DNA from: Eubacterium sp.
GTDB taxonomy: Bacteria; Bacillota; Clostridia; Lachnospirales; Lachnospiraceae
NCBI GenBank assembly: GCA_022791495.1
Contig: JAAVZE010000014.1
Coordinates: forward strand, 1-40,499
DNA length: 40,499 nt
Reading direction: 5' to 3'
In this document: positions 24,237 to 33,418 of the stretch, in pieces
How the letters are laid out: the number at the start of each line of letters is the position of its first letter
Position numbering within the stretch: the stretch's first letter is position 1
Program-made: the position numbers and the translations under genes
The notes under the pieces: model-generated
What the model saw: the letters and a program-made list of their open reading frames with translations, nothing else
Databases searched by the model: none
Told to the model about the DNA's origin: nothing

Positions 24237-25526
24237 TCACTGGTCCTGTGGAAGATTCAACAGAATTCTGGCGATAAACATCCCATTTTCTACTGAAAAC
24301 TCCGCCTCCCCATGATAAAAAGACACTACCTTTAACACACTGGATATCCCGATGCCCCGGTCTGACACCGGCACTCCGTTTTTCAGCCTTATGTCCTTCC
24401 CGCAGGTATTTCTGCACTGGACTACGATCTTCTTTCCCTTACGGGCGATCTGAATATGGATTTTCTTCTCCGGCAAATGGGAAGCCATACAGCCATGAAT
24501 CGCATTTTCAAAAATATTGGCAATGATCACAACCAGATCCGTATCCCGGACAGCAATATCCCCTGGTACCTGAGCCTGCATGGTCACCTCGATATCTTCC
24601 TTTTTTGCCCGCCTGGCATAAACGGTCAGAATACTGCTGATAGTTTCATTTCCACAGATACACTCAGGTTCCTGGCTCTCCACATCTTCCCTGTACTGCT
24701 TCACATAGGTAAGCAGTTTATCATTTTCCCCATTCCGGATATATTCTTCAATCAGAAGACAGTGATGGCGGATATCATGCCGGATCCTCGCCGTCTGTTC
24801 CTTTGACTCGTTCATCAGCTCCAGCTGGCGGTGAATAAAGCGTTCATTGGTCTCCAGTAACTCCTTCTCCACCTGATAACGCCATTCCTTTCCCCTGTGC
24901 AGGTAAAGCTGGAACACCGTATACTGAATGATTCCTGCCATAAAAAACAGCAGCACTGTCCTAACCACATGAAACATGGAAAAATCATGCCGCCCCGGCC
25001 AGAATGCCACAATGGCAGCGATCAGTATCGAAAGGACTACGGTAACACTACTGAACCAGTCCATCTCCTCCCTCAGGTAATCAATCCCCTCCAGAAAACT
25101 TCTGCGGACCTTAAAGGCAATCAGAAAAAGAATGACAACAGTCATTATCAGACGAATCACAATATCTGCCCATACTGCCTCCCCAAACCAGATGCGCGCG
25201 GCATCAATGCCGCAAAACACCGTCAGGGACAGCAGGTAAAATCCAATCGTCAGCTTATACAGAGAAAGATATAAGGTATCCCGGCTCATCCTTACACAGA
25301 AGATCCCCATCACCGGTAATAAAAGCATGCCTGAAAACCGCACAAAACTTTCTTTGTCAGCCAGATACCACAAACTGAAACAGACTACCGCCGCCAGACC
25401 AAACAGGGCATAACACCAAATCGTTTTCTTCAGCCTGGGACGATCCAGCATAAGAAATACTGCCATCATCAATCCTGCTGCCATAACATTACGCAGGGCC
25501 GCTACCCAGACAGAACCTCCTAACAT
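24237..25526 (-). CDS. Sensor histidine kinase, AgrC/GHKL type
   Basis: The 429-residue protein has six or seven transmembrane helices in the first 215 residues and a coiled region. The phospho-acceptor segment is IRHDIRHH (His at about 250), then NETISSIL, the N-box [13 protein letters not shown] and the G-box DRGIGISSV of a GHKL (HATPase_c_5) domain. It is of the peptide-sensing family. ATG 25526 is preferred because GGAGGG precedes it; GTG 25553 lies within the terminator T-run. It is paired with the LytTR regulator upstream and is followed by the chemotaxis receptor gene. Confidence 0.88.
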   Translation of the reverse strand: MLGGSVWVAALRNVMAAGLMMAVFLMLDRPRLKKTIWCYALFGLAAVVCFSLWYLADKESFVRFSGMLLLPVMGIFCVRMSRDTLYLSLYKLTIGFYLLSLTVFCGIDAARIWFGEAVWADIVIRLIMTVVILFLIAFKVRRSFLEGIDYLREEMDWFSSVTVVLSILIAAIVAFWPGRHDFSMFHVVRTVLLFFMAGIIQYTVFQLYLHRGKEWRYQVEKELLETNERFIHRQLELMNESKEQTARIRHDIRHHCLLIEEYIRNGENDKLLTYVKQYREDVESQEPECICGNETISSILTVYARRAKKEDIEVTMQAQVPGDIAVRDTDLVVIIANIFENAIHGCMASHLPEKKIHIQIARKGKKIVVQCRNTCGKDIRLKNGVPVSDRGIGISSVLKVVSFYHGEAEFSVENGMFIARILLNLPQDQ

Positions 25527-25552
25527 TTCTCCCTCCATTCCAAATACCAGCA

Positions 25553-25590
25553 CAAAAAACCAGCACTTCTAAAAACTTTTATGTACTGGT
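25553..25590 (-). terminator. Intrinsic terminator between response regulator and kinase genes
   Basis: Minus strand: ACCAGTAC (25590-25583) pairs with GTGCTGGT (25566-25559, one G-T pair) around a 16-base loop and is followed at once by six Ts (25558-25553). It lies 82 bp after the regulator stop and 27 bp before the kinase start, so it would reduce kinase and receptor expression relative to the regulator. Confidence 0.75.
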
Positions 25591-25671
25591 TTAATTTTAC
25601 ATAATATAGATATGTATTAAAAGTAGTTTGGAACAAACTGCACTTTTCAGGGTACCATTTGCAAATCAGAG

Positions 25672-26403
25672 TTAATTCTCCTCTTCGCAGTAATATCCGA
25701 AGTAGCTCTCCCGCAATGGGTGATATGAGCCTCTGGGAAGATATATCTTCTCTCCGTTATCCATCTGGAGTTCCCTTGTATTCAAGCTGTCTACATGATC
25801 CAAATTGATGATATAACTGATGCCCACTTTCACAAACTCCGGACTGCCGGCAAGCAGATCATAAATCTTCGCCATAGTCATCCGTACCTCAAGTTGACTC
25901 CCGTCCGCCAGATAAAAGCACTGACTCTTTTTCTGCGCCTCACAAAATACAATATCCTGCATTAACACCTTATGGATCCTGCTTCCTGTCTGCAGCGATA
26001 GATATTTTTTCTGTCTTCTGCCTGTCTTTTCAAAAAGCTTGTCAAGAACGGGAAACAATTCCTTTTCCATAACCGGTTTGACAAAATACTGGTGGGCTTC
26101 CACCCGAAATGCTTCCAGCGCATATTCCGTAGATGTAGTCACAAAGATGATCCAGCACCCGTTTCCCATCTTACGGAGTTCTTTTACCACGTCAATCCCC
26201 AGTCTGCCGGACAAAAAAATATCCATAAATACCAGATCTGGCGCATATTCATTTTTCAGTACCTTCTGAAGCATTTCTTCCGCATCCGTAAATCTCTGGA
26301 TAGAAAAATCACATGTTTTATGATGTTTCCGATACGTGCCTAATATTTTTTCTGCCTTATCCAATTCCTCTGTTTCGTCATCACAAAGTGCAATCTGATA
26401 CAT
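25672..26403 (-). CDS. LytTR-family response regulator
   Basis: The 243-residue protein has a receiver domain with acidic residues CDDE at 7-10, the phospho-acceptor D61 in LVFMDIFLSG, FVTTSTEYA and the conserved Lys in YFVKPV. A LytTR DNA-binding domain follows from about 135 (YLSLQTGSRIHKVLMQDIVFCEA, LEVRMTMAKI, FVKVGISYIINLDHV, LPRGSYHPLRE). LytTR regulators bind direct repeats near promoters. It leads the operon with the AgrC-type kinase, with its own promoter at 26444-26472. A palindrome AGTTTG-N3-CAAACT lies in the following gap at 25625-25639. Confidence 0.9.
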   Translation of the reverse strand: MYQIALCDDETEELDKAEKILGTYRKHHKTCDFSIQRFTDAEEMLQKVLKNEYAPDLVFMDIFLSGRLGIDVVKELRKMGNGCWIIFVTTSTEYALEAFRVEAHQYFVKPVMEKELFPVLDKLFEKTGRRQKKYLSLQTGSRIHKVLMQDIVFCEAQKKSQCFYLADGSQLEVRMTMAKIYDLLAGSPEFVKVGISYIINLDHVDSLNTRELQMDNGEKIYLPRGSYHPLRESYFGYYCEEEN

Positions 26404-26443
26404 AATCTGTACCTCTCATATCATATTGTGTTTTATATATGAA

Positions 26444-26472
26444 TATATATCACAATTCCTACGCAATAACAA
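26444..26472 (-). promoter_or_regulatory. Extended -10 promoter of the LytTR operon
   Basis: Minus strand: TTGTTA at 26472-26467, a 17-bp spacer ending TGA, then TATATA at 26449-26444. It lies 41 bp before the regulator start codon. Confidence 0.55.
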
Positions 26473-26519
26473 GACACGATACAAAATTAACCTGTTTTGA
26501 AACAAAATTAGCATCTTGC

Positions 26520-26567
26520 AAAAAAGGAGTGCATTTTTCTCCATCACCAGAAGCTCAAATGCACTCC
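26520..26567 (-). terminator. Intrinsic terminator ending the housekeeping operon
   Basis: Minus strand: GGAGTGCATTT (26567-26557) pairs perfectly with AAATGCACTCC (26536-26526) across a 20-base loop, followed by TTTTTT (26525-26520). It is 23 bp after the rpe stop. Confidence 0.92.
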
Positions 26568-26589
26568 ATTATCTTAATAACAGGGCTGA

Positions 26590-27249
26590 TCAGTACTGCC
26601 CCAGAATATTACGGAAATTCTTCATGTTCTCTTCCACATCCCCGTGGAAAACCTTGGTGCCGGCAACGATCACATTGGCTCCGGCGTCCAGCACTTCCCT
26701 GACATTTTCCAGATCCACCCCACCGTCCACTTCGATATCCACATCTAAATTGTGTTCCTCTATGTACTGGCGCAGACGGACAATTTTATCAAAGGTATCC
26801 CTTCGTATCTTCTGTCCCCCATAGCCTGGTTCCACCGTCATGACTAACACCATATAAACCTTGGGAAGGATTTCCAGTATGGTGTCTATGTCTGTCCGGG
26901 GCTTTATGGATACTGCCGCCTTTTTTCCATAATTATGTATCTCGTCGATGGTGGACTCCAGATCCTCACAAGCCTCCACATGAACCGTGATACCATCTGC
27001 CCCGGCTTCTGCAAAATCCCGGATATAACGTATAGGTTCATGAACCATCAGATGGACATCAAAAAAAGTGTCTACACATTTACGGATTCCCTCTACAACC
27101 GGCACGCCAAAAGAAATATTCTGTACAAACATGCCATCCATAATATCAATATGTATATAGTCTGCCCCTGCCTGGCTCACCGCAGCAAGCTCCTCCCCAA
27201 ACCTGGATACATCTGCGGCAAGAATCGACGGTGATATTTTGTAAACCAT
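26590..27249 (-). CDS. rpe: Ribulose-phosphate 3-epimerase
   Basis: The 219-residue protein is full length for the family. It starts with ISPSILAADVSRFGEE, then the metal and catalytic segment YIHIDIMDGMFVQNISFG, DVHLMVHEP, MTVEPGYGGQ and EVDGGV with the second catalytic Asp. It interconverts ribulose 5-phosphate and xylulose 5-phosphate in the pentose phosphate pathway. It is the last gene of the operon, 20 bp after rsgA. The pairing with rsgA is common in Firmicutes. Confidence 0.96.
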   Translation of the reverse strand: MVYKISPSILAADVSRFGEELAAVSQAGADYIHIDIMDGMFVQNISFGVPVVEGIRKCVDTFFDVHLMVHEPIRYIRDFAEAGADGITVHVEACEDLESTIDEIHNYGKKAAVSIKPRTDIDTILEILPKVYMVLVMTVEPGYGGQKIRRDTFDKIVRLRQYIEEHNLDVDIEVDGGVDLENVREVLDAGANVIVAGTKVFHGDVEENMKNFRNILGQY

Positions 27250-27269
27250 AAAAATACCTGACCTTTCCT

Positions 27270-28172
27270 TTAGTTGTATTTACGCCTTTCCCACTCCTTC
27301 AGCTCCTCGTACATCTGTACGTAGTTTTCATAGCGCACCAGACTGATCTGTCCCTGGTTCAGCGCTTCCTTGACCTTACAGTCCGGCTCATGGGTATGGG
27401 TACATCCCATAAAACGGCAGCCACCCTCATAAGGGGCAAACTCCGTAAAGTAATTCTTAAGTTCTTCCTTCTCTATTTCGGGAACCCGCAGGGAACTAAA
27501 TCCCGGGGTATCAAACAGATAGGTCCCCTCTCCCACACAAAAAAGTTCGGAATGTCTCGTGGTATGCTTTCCCCTTCCGATCTTTTCACTGACCTCTCCG
27601 GTCCGGGAAGCTGCTTCTGGAAAAATCTGATTGAGTATACTGGATTTTCCCACACCAGAAGGTCCTGCCAGGACGCTTGTCCTGCCCTCCAGCAGCTGGC
27701 AGATTTGATCCATGCCGATGTTCTCCCGGCTGCTGACGAAAAGTACTTTGCTGGCGCATTTTTCATATGCTGCCAGCAGACATGCTTCTTCTTCCCTCGT
27801 AACAATGTCTAACTTATTAAAACAGATGGCGGTGTCGATGCCCTGCATCTCCATCATCACCAGAAAACGATCCAGAAGATTCAGATTGGGCTGCGGCTCT
27901 GCCATGGCAAATATGATCAGCGCCTGATCGATATTTGCCACCTCCGGCCGGATAAGCCTGTTTTTTCTTGGCAGGATCTTTTGAATATTTCCCAGCTTCT
28001 TTTCCTCCGAAGTGACCTGTATCACTGTATCGTCACCAACAAGGGGCTTGATCTTGTCTTTACGGAAAATCCCCTTTGCCCTGCACTCATAAAGCTTCTC
28101 TCCGGTCTCTGTCATACAGTTCACATAATAGAAACCAGCGATCCCTTTTATAATCTTTCCTTTTAACTCCAT
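27270..28172 (-). CDS. rsgA: Ribosome small-subunit-dependent GTPase A
   Basis: The 300-residue protein has an N-terminal OB-fold (GKIIKGIAGFYYV), then a circularly permuted GTPase. NKLD (G4) comes before the P-loop GPSGVGKSSILN (G1), TTRH (G2) and DTPGF (G3). A C-terminal zinc region follows with Cys in GGCRFMGCTHTHEPDC. It helps late 30S subunit maturation. Its ATG overlaps the prkC stop (TGATG), so the two are translationally coupled, matching the prpC-prkC-rsgA order of B. subtilis. Confidence 0.96.
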   Translation of the reverse strand: MELKGKIIKGIAGFYYVNCMTETGEKLYECRAKGIFRKDKIKPLVGDDTVIQVTSEEKKLGNIQKILPRKNRLIRPEVANIDQALIIFAMAEPQPNLNLLDRFLVMMEMQGIDTAICFNKLDIVTREEEACLLAAYEKCASKVLFVSSRENIGMDQICQLLEGRTSVLAGPSGVGKSSILNQIFPEAASRTGEVSEKIGRGKHTTRHSELFCVGEGTYLFDTPGFSSLRVPEIEKEELKNYFTEFAPYEGGCRFMGCTHTHEPDCKVKEALNQGQISLVRYENYVQMYEELKEWERRKYN

Positions 28173-30217
28173 CAGCCGGCAACCCTCTTCAAAGTAACAT
28201 TATAGGTCGCCACCAGGGAGCCGTCACGATACACACTTAAAGTAGCGGCACCAGCGTTCTCCCCTTCCACTTCTAACTGGAATGGAAAATTATGATAGCT
28301 CATTGTAGCGGTCTTTACGACTTTATCCTGACCATCCTGGGTAAGCACAAATCTAAACTCTGCCGCTGGATCCGTCTCATACTCGAAGGGATTGTTGATA
28401 GTGACAGAACCCTTATATACATACGTCTGTTCTTCACCCAGACTGAGGGTTACATCCACCGTGGTCCCCTCTTCCACCTGTTTGCCTGCGGCAACACTCT
28501 GAACACACACCCTGTTTTTCTGGGTCGAGGAATAATTCTTCGTCTCATTTCCATACACAAGACCAGCTGTCTTAAGGGCTGCCTTGGCCTCACTCCTGGT
28601 CTTACCGATGAGATTCGGTACCTTGGTAAATTTGGTTTCCTCTCCCTTACTTGGATAAATCGTAATGGTAGCACCTTTTTCAGCTTTTTTCCCAGCTGCC
28701 GGATCCGTGTATGCCACCTTGCCAACCTCTTCTCTGCTATACACATCTTCCCCCTGCTTTACAGAAAATCCCTGTTTTTGAAGAGCTGTTATGGCGTCGG
28801 TAATGGTTTTTCCGCTGGTATCCGGTACGCTGATCTGCTCCGCACCAGTGCTGACTACGAGAGTCACAGTGCTTCCGGCAGCCACTTTAGACCCTGCTCC
28901 TGGCTCTGTCCGGATCACATTGCCCTTGTCAACATCATCCGATGCTTCTTCTTCAATCTCATATTTTATATCTTCGTTGCCCAGCTCTACGATCACGCTG
29001 TCTTTCAGCTGATCTGCAAAATCAGGAAGAACATAATCTCCGGATTCTGCTGCACCGGGTGTAGGAGAAGCCGTCACCTTGACTTCATTATCTTTATTCT
29101 TTTCATCACCGCCAGAACTGCCCCAGAGTCCGATAAACCGTCCCAGCATATAGATCACCACCAAGCCGATGATGATCGCAACAGCGATGCTTCCAAAGAC
29201 AAGAGCTTTCTCCAGTTTAGGATCCACATCGGATTTGCTCTCCTCCTCTTCCTCCGGCTCTTCTTCCGGCGCTCCATAATCTTCTGTCGGCGTCATACCT
29301 GTTCTGGAGGCATTTTTCAAAGTATTCACATCATCCTTGGACATAAAAATGGTTCCCCCATTCTCGTACAGGCTTCCGATGACACCGTAATCCCCACTGG
29401 GATCCTGCAAAAACATCTTGAGATCTGCAATAAGGTCAGCGGCGCTGATATAGCGGAGTTCTGTCTTCTTTTGCATACATTTATTTACAATATTACTCAA
29501 ACCTCTTGGAATGGTGGCATCCATAGCCGCCAAAGGTGTAGCATCATCCTGAATATGAGAAAGGGCAATGGCCACAGCACTCTCTCCGGTAAAGGGAAGA
29601 GTCCCGCTGATCATCTCATACATAGTGACACCCAGGGAATAGATATCGCTTTTTTCATCGCTGTATCCCCCTCTTGCCTGCTCCGGAGAAATGTAATGAA
29701 CCGATCCCATGGCATTGGCAGTAATTGTATTGGAACTTGCGGCCTTGGCAATTCCAAAATCACTAAGCTTCGCTGTGCCATCACGGGCGATCAGTATATT
29801 CTGAGGCTTGATGTCTCTATGAATGATATTATGCCGATGGGCAGCATCCAATCCATTGGCGATCTGAAGGGAAATCCCAACTGCCTCTTTTACGGTAAGT
29901 TTCCCTTTCTCTTCTATATATTTTTTCAACGTAATACCATCGATCAGCTCCATGACAATATAATACATGCCATTTTCTTCCCCTACATCATAGATGCTGA
30001 CAATATTCGGATGTGATATGCAGGCAACTGCCTGAGCTTCTCCACGGAATTTCGTAACGAATTTGGTATCTTCACTGTATTCCTGCTTCAGGATCTTTAT
30101 GGCAACAAACCGGTTGAGACGATGGCATTTGGCGCGAAATACATCTGCCATTCCACCAGAGCCGACTTTTTCCACAATCTCGTATCTGTCACCGATTATG
30201 GTTCCTACACTTACCAA
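28172..30217 (-). CDS. prkC: PASTA-domain serine/threonine protein kinase
   Basis: The 681-residue protein has a cytoplasmic kinase domain (about 12-270): glycine loop VGSGGMADVF, Lys41 in VAIKIL, HRDIKPQN at 133-140 and DFG at 153-155. An acidic linker, one transmembrane helix (about 338-360) and three extracellular PASTA repeats (about 395-458, 462-524, 530-595) come next, then a beta-rich C-terminal domain of about 85 residues. PASTA repeats bind muropeptides and link wall state to growth, division and spore germination. It is preceded by its phosphatase (48 bp) and overlaps rsgA. Confidence 0.95.
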   Translation of the reverse strand: MVSVGTIIGDRYEIVEKVGSGGMADVFRAKCHRLNRFVAIKILKQEYSEDTKFVTKFRGEAQAVACISHPNIVSIYDVGEENGMYYIVMELIDGITLKKYIEEKGKLTVKEAVGISLQIANGLDAAHRHNIIHRDIKPQNILIARDGTAKLSDFGIAKAASSNTITANAMGSVHYISPEQARGGYSDEKSDIYSLGVTMYEMISGTLPFTGESAVAIALSHIQDDATPLAAMDATIPRGLSNIVNKCMQKKTELRYISAADLIADLKMFLQDPSGDYGVIGSLYENGGTIFMSKDDVNTLKNASRTGMTPTEDYGAPEEEPEEEEESKSDVDPKLEKALVFGSIAVAIIIGLVVIYMLGRFIGLWGSSGGDEKNKDNEVKVTASPTPGAAESGDYVLPDFADQLKDSVIVELGNEDIKYEIEEEASDDVDKGNVIRTEPGAGSKVAAGSTVTLVVSTGAEQISVPDTSGKTITDAITALQKQGFSVKQGEDVYSREEVGKVAYTDPAAGKKAEKGATITIYPSKGEETKFTKVPNLIGKTRSEAKAALKTAGLVYGNETKNYSSTQKNRVCVQSVAAGKQVEEGTTVDVTLSLGEEQTYVYKGSVTINNPFEYETDPAAEFRFVLTQDGQDKVVKTATMSYHNFPFQLEVEGENAGAATLSVYRDGSLVATYNVTLKRVAG

Positions 30218-30265
30218 AACAATTCCTCCATTCTCTATTCTAAGCGTTCACAAATGGACACCCTT

Positions 30266-30988
30266 CTATACCTGGATCAAAACAACGCTGATATTATCTT
30301 TTCCACCGGCTTCGTTGGCCTCTTGAACCAGCTGTTTTCCTGCTTCACTCATATTTTCACTGTTGCTCCTAATGATCCTCTCGATCTTTTCATCTTCAAG
30401 CATATTGGACAATCCATCGGAACACAACAAAAGCACGTCCCCCTCGTCCACTTCGATTTCAAAGCAATCTGCCTTCACTTTGCTGTTTGTACCAAGAGCC
30501 CGTGTTATAATATTTTTGTTGGGATGTGTACGCATATCCTCCTTTTGGAGTTTTCCTGACTGGACCATCTCTTCCACGAGAGAATGGTCAATCGTGACCT
30601 GTCTGAACGTATCCTTGCACACATAAAGCCTCGAATCACCTACATTTACAATATAGGCGGTATCCCCAAACACCACGGTGGCGACTATCGTCGTCCCCAT
30701 TCCATTCAGTGCCTTATCACTGAGGGAAGCCTGGAAAACCTTTTCGTTGGCAGCGGCCACTGCCTGTTCAAAGATTCCAATCGGTGTCACTTTTGTACTT
30801 TGTTCAATCTGTGAGACAACTTCCTCTACACACATCCGTGAGGCGGTGTCTCCCGCATTGTGACCTCCCATACCGTCAGCCACAATAAACAGATTCGGGA
30901 AACTTCCAACTGCATTCTCTTCACAAAACACATAATCCTGATTGGTGTTTCTGGTGCGCCCCTTATCTGTTATAGAAAATGTTTGCAC
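30266..30988 (-). CDS. prpC: PP2C-type serine/threonine protein phosphatase
   Basis: The 240-residue protein has the PPM/PP2C motifs. RTRNTNQD near the start, VADGMGGHNAGD with the metal-binding Asp and Gly, GMGTTIV, VNVGDSRLY, the LCSDGLSNML Asp and KDNISVVLI at the end. It reverses phosphorylation by the adjacent PASTA kinase. It lies 12 bp after rlmN and 48 bp before prkC. Confidence 0.95.
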   Translation of the reverse strand: MQTFSITDKGRTRNTNQDYVFCEENAVGSFPNLFIVADGMGGHNAGDTASRMCVEEVVSQIEQSTKVTPIGIFEQAVAAANEKVFQASLSDKALNGMGTTIVATVVFGDTAYIVNVGDSRLYVCKDTFRQVTIDHSLVEEMVQSGKLQKEDMRTHPNKNIITRALGTNSKVKADCFEIEVDEGDVLLLCSDGLSNMLEDEKIERIIRSNSENMSEAGKQLVQEANEAGGKDNISVVLIQV

Positions 30989-31000
30989 AGTTTGACCTCC

Positions 31001-32059
31001 TTAGTCAGAGTTAGTCTGTTCCATAAAGTTATTACGCAACTGACCACAGGCAGCATCGATATCACTCCCCATCTCTCTTCTTATAGTAACATTTATTCGA
31101 TTTTTTTCAAGTATTATTTTAAAATCTCTTATGTTTTCTTCTCTGGAACGTCTGGTTTTCCGTTCCTTCACCTCATTTAACGGAATGAGATTGATATGAC
31201 AGTTCATGCCATGGCAGCGTCTGGCAAGCTCCAGAGCATGCTCCCTGCCGTCATTTACCCCGTCGATCATACTGTATTCAAAAGTAATACGCCGTCCTGT
31301 ATAATTAATATATTCGCGGCACACAGAAAAAATTTCCTCAATGGAATATTTATTTGCCACTGGCATAGTCTGTCGCCGGATCTTATCATTGGGGGCGTGA
31401 AGGCTGACAGCCAGGGTAATCTGCAGTTTTTCCTCCATCAAACGCCGGATCTGGTCAACCAGTCCACAGGTAGATACGGTGATGCTCCGCTGGCTGAGAT
31501 GGAGCCCTCTCTCGGCAGATACGAGCCGGATAAATCGGAGCAGGTTATCATAATTATCGAGAGGTTCCCCCATTCCCATCACGATGACATTGGAGACCCT
31601 CTCCCCCGTTTCATTCTGGATCTCGTAGATCTGGGAGAGCATCTCTCCGGCGGTCAGGTTCCTTGTCAGTCCCGTGAGGGTGGAAGCACAAAAGCTGCAG
31701 CCCATCCGGCACCCCACCTGGGATGAGATGCACACGCTGTTTCCATGATGGTACCTCATCCACACACTCTCTATCAGATTTCTGTCTGACAGTGAAAAGA
31801 GATATTTGGCAGTACCACGATCCATGGAAACCTGTTTTTTCCTGATCTGAACTCCGGAGATCTCATGTTCCAGCGCCAGATTCTCCAAAAACTTCCTGGG
31901 CAGGTTACTAATCCCGGCAAAATCTGAAACCTGCCTGCCATGGACCCACTCAAACAGCTGCTTTCCGCGAAATGGCTTCTCTCCAAACTGCTCCGCGAGA
32001 CAGATCATCTCTTGTTCCGTATAACTTCTTAAGTCAAATTGTTTCATTTCCTTTTCCAT
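31001..32059 (-). CDS. rlmN: 23S rRNA/tRNA adenine-C2 methyltransferase
   Basis: The 352-residue protein is a radical SAM enzyme with CRMGCSFCAST (CxxxCxxC), the MGMGEPLDN SAM-binding loop, SLHAPND, the EYSMIDGVND segment and a C-terminal REMGSDIDAACGQL holding the methyl-carrying Cys. It methylates A2503 of 23S rRNA and A37 of some tRNAs. The first ATG (32059) overlaps the rsmB stop area; an alternative ATG at 32047 has an AAGG closer upstream, so the start is uncertain by four residues. Confidence 0.95.
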   Translation of the reverse strand: MEKEMKQFDLRSYTEQEMICLAEQFGEKPFRGKQLFEWVHGRQVSDFAGISNLPRKFLENLALEHEISGVQIRKKQVSMDRGTAKYLFSLSDRNLIESVWMRYHHGNSVCISSQVGCRMGCSFCASTLTGLTRNLTAGEMLSQIYEIQNETGERVSNVIVMGMGEPLDNYDNLLRFIRLVSAERGLHLSQRSITVSTCGLVDQIRRLMEEKLQITLAVSLHAPNDKIRRQTMPVANKYSIEEIFSVCREYINYTGRRITFEYSMIDGVNDGREHALELARRCHGMNCHINLIPLNEVKERKTRRSREENIRDFKIILEKNRINVTIRREMGSDIDAACGQLRNNFMEQTNSD

Positions 32060-33418
32060 TCACATTGGTCTTCTCAACTTTATAAACTTTGCCACAAAAA
32101 ATCCATTTCCCTCATGGATTCCCGGCAATATCTGCAGCATTCCCTGTCTTGTCATTTTATTTTTCAGTTCCTCCGGCAGATCCCTGTCCAGGGGCACCGG
32201 ACGCAGAGAGAATTCCTCTGCGATCCAGCGGGCATTTTCTTCGTTTTCTGCGGGGTTCACAGTGCAGGTGCTGTAGATCAGCGTCCCGCCCGGTCTGAGC
32301 GCCCTTACAGACCCCCGCAGGATGTTCCGCTGCAGCCTTTGCAGCTCTGGCGCATTCTGTACTGCCGTATAACGGATCTCTGGTTTTCTGCCAATTACAC
32401 CGATCCCGGAGCATGGTACGTCCGCAATCACCACATCGGCCCTTTCTTCCCATTCCGGATCCGCTGCCCTGCCGTCCCAGAGCTTGATCTCTATGTTCTC
32501 TGCCTTTAACCGCTGTACGTTTTCCCGGATCCGATGCAGCTTATATTCAGAGACATCCCTGGCGCTGACCATACCGGTGCCTTCCAGCAGATCCGCCGCA
32601 TAAAGTGCTTTTCCACCAGGGCTGCTGCACACATCCACCACAGAATCTCCCGGACGGATCCCGGAAACCATCACCGGGAGCATGGAGCTTTCGTCCTGAA
32701 TGATAAAATGCCCTTCTGCAAAACCGGGCAGCTCCTCCACCCGCTCCACACCAGACAGACGGAAAGCATGACTGACATAGGGACAGGGAACCGCCTGAAT
32801 TCCTGCCTTAGTGAGATTGTCCAGTACCTGACTGGCACTTGCATTCATCGTCTGGACACGGATCGTCAGCGGATTTTCCGACTCAAAGGAGGCCAGAATC
32901 TTCTCCGTTGTCTTTTTTCCATAAGCTTCTGTCAGCAGCTGGACCAGCCCCTCCGGCACAGAATAAATAAACGCCAGCTTTTCGGTCTCCCCCTGGCATT
33001 TCCCCAGAACCTTCCCGCAAAGTTCCTCTTTATCTGCCCGCGCCACATTGCGGAGCAGCCCGTTGACATAGCCCGCCAGTCCCTGAAAATTCTTTTTCTT
33101 TGCCAGCTTTACCATCTCATTACAGGTGGCTGCCGCCGGGACAGAATTCATATACCAGAGCTCATAAATGCCCATGCGCAGTATCGTGCGGATCGCTGGC
33201 TTGAGCCGGGCCGCCGGAGTTTTAGAAAAAAGGTCGATGACGCGGTCCGAGGCTGCTGCCTGTTCTATCGTCCCATAAGATGCTCTTCGTATAAATCCTT
33301 TCTCCTGCCAGTTCCGGCCTCTGGCAGAGTCTTGTTCTGCCACCCGGTGGAACCATTCGTCACTATGCCCATTTTGCTCCAGTGTTCCATAAACAATATC
33401 AAAGACTGCTCTTCTCAC
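32060..33418 (-). CDS. rsmB: 16S rRNA (cytosine 967-C5)-methyltransferase
   Basis: The 452-residue protein has an N-terminal NusB-like RNA-binding domain (residues about 1-140), then a Rossmann methyltransferase with VDVCSSPGGKALYAA (SAM site), IADVPCSGIGVIGRKPEI with one catalytic Cys, and YSTCTVNPAENE with the nucleophilic Cys. Its ATG overlaps the fmt stop by four bases (ATGA). Confidence 0.95.
   Translation of the reverse strand: MRRAVFDIVYGTLEQNGHSDEWFHRVAEQDSARGRNWQEKGFIRRASYGTIEQAAASDRVIDLFSKTPAARLKPAIRTILRMGIYELWYMNSVPAAATCNEMVKLAKKKNFQGLAGYVNGLLRNVARADKEELCGKVLGKCQGETEKLAFIYSVPEGLVQLLTEAYGKKTTEKILASFESENPLTIRVQTMNASASQVLDNLTKAGIQAVPCPYVSHAFRLSGVERVEELPGFAEGHFIIQDESSMLPVMVSGIRPGDSVVDVCSSPGGKALYAADLLEGTGMVSARDVSEYKLHRIRENVQRLKAENIEIKLWDGRAADPEWEERADVVIADVPCSGIGVIGRKPEIRYTAVQNAPELQRLQRNILRGSVRALRPGGTLIYSTCTVNPAENEENARWIAEEFSLRPVPLDRDLPEELKNKMTRQGMLQILPGIHEGNGFFVAKFIKLRRPM

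Noticed and set aside
28292..30016. Long plus-strand open frame of 574 codons opposite prkC
   Set aside because: It is antisense to a kinase with complete motifs, has no ribosome binding site, and its translation shows no domain; long antisense frames arise by codon bias.
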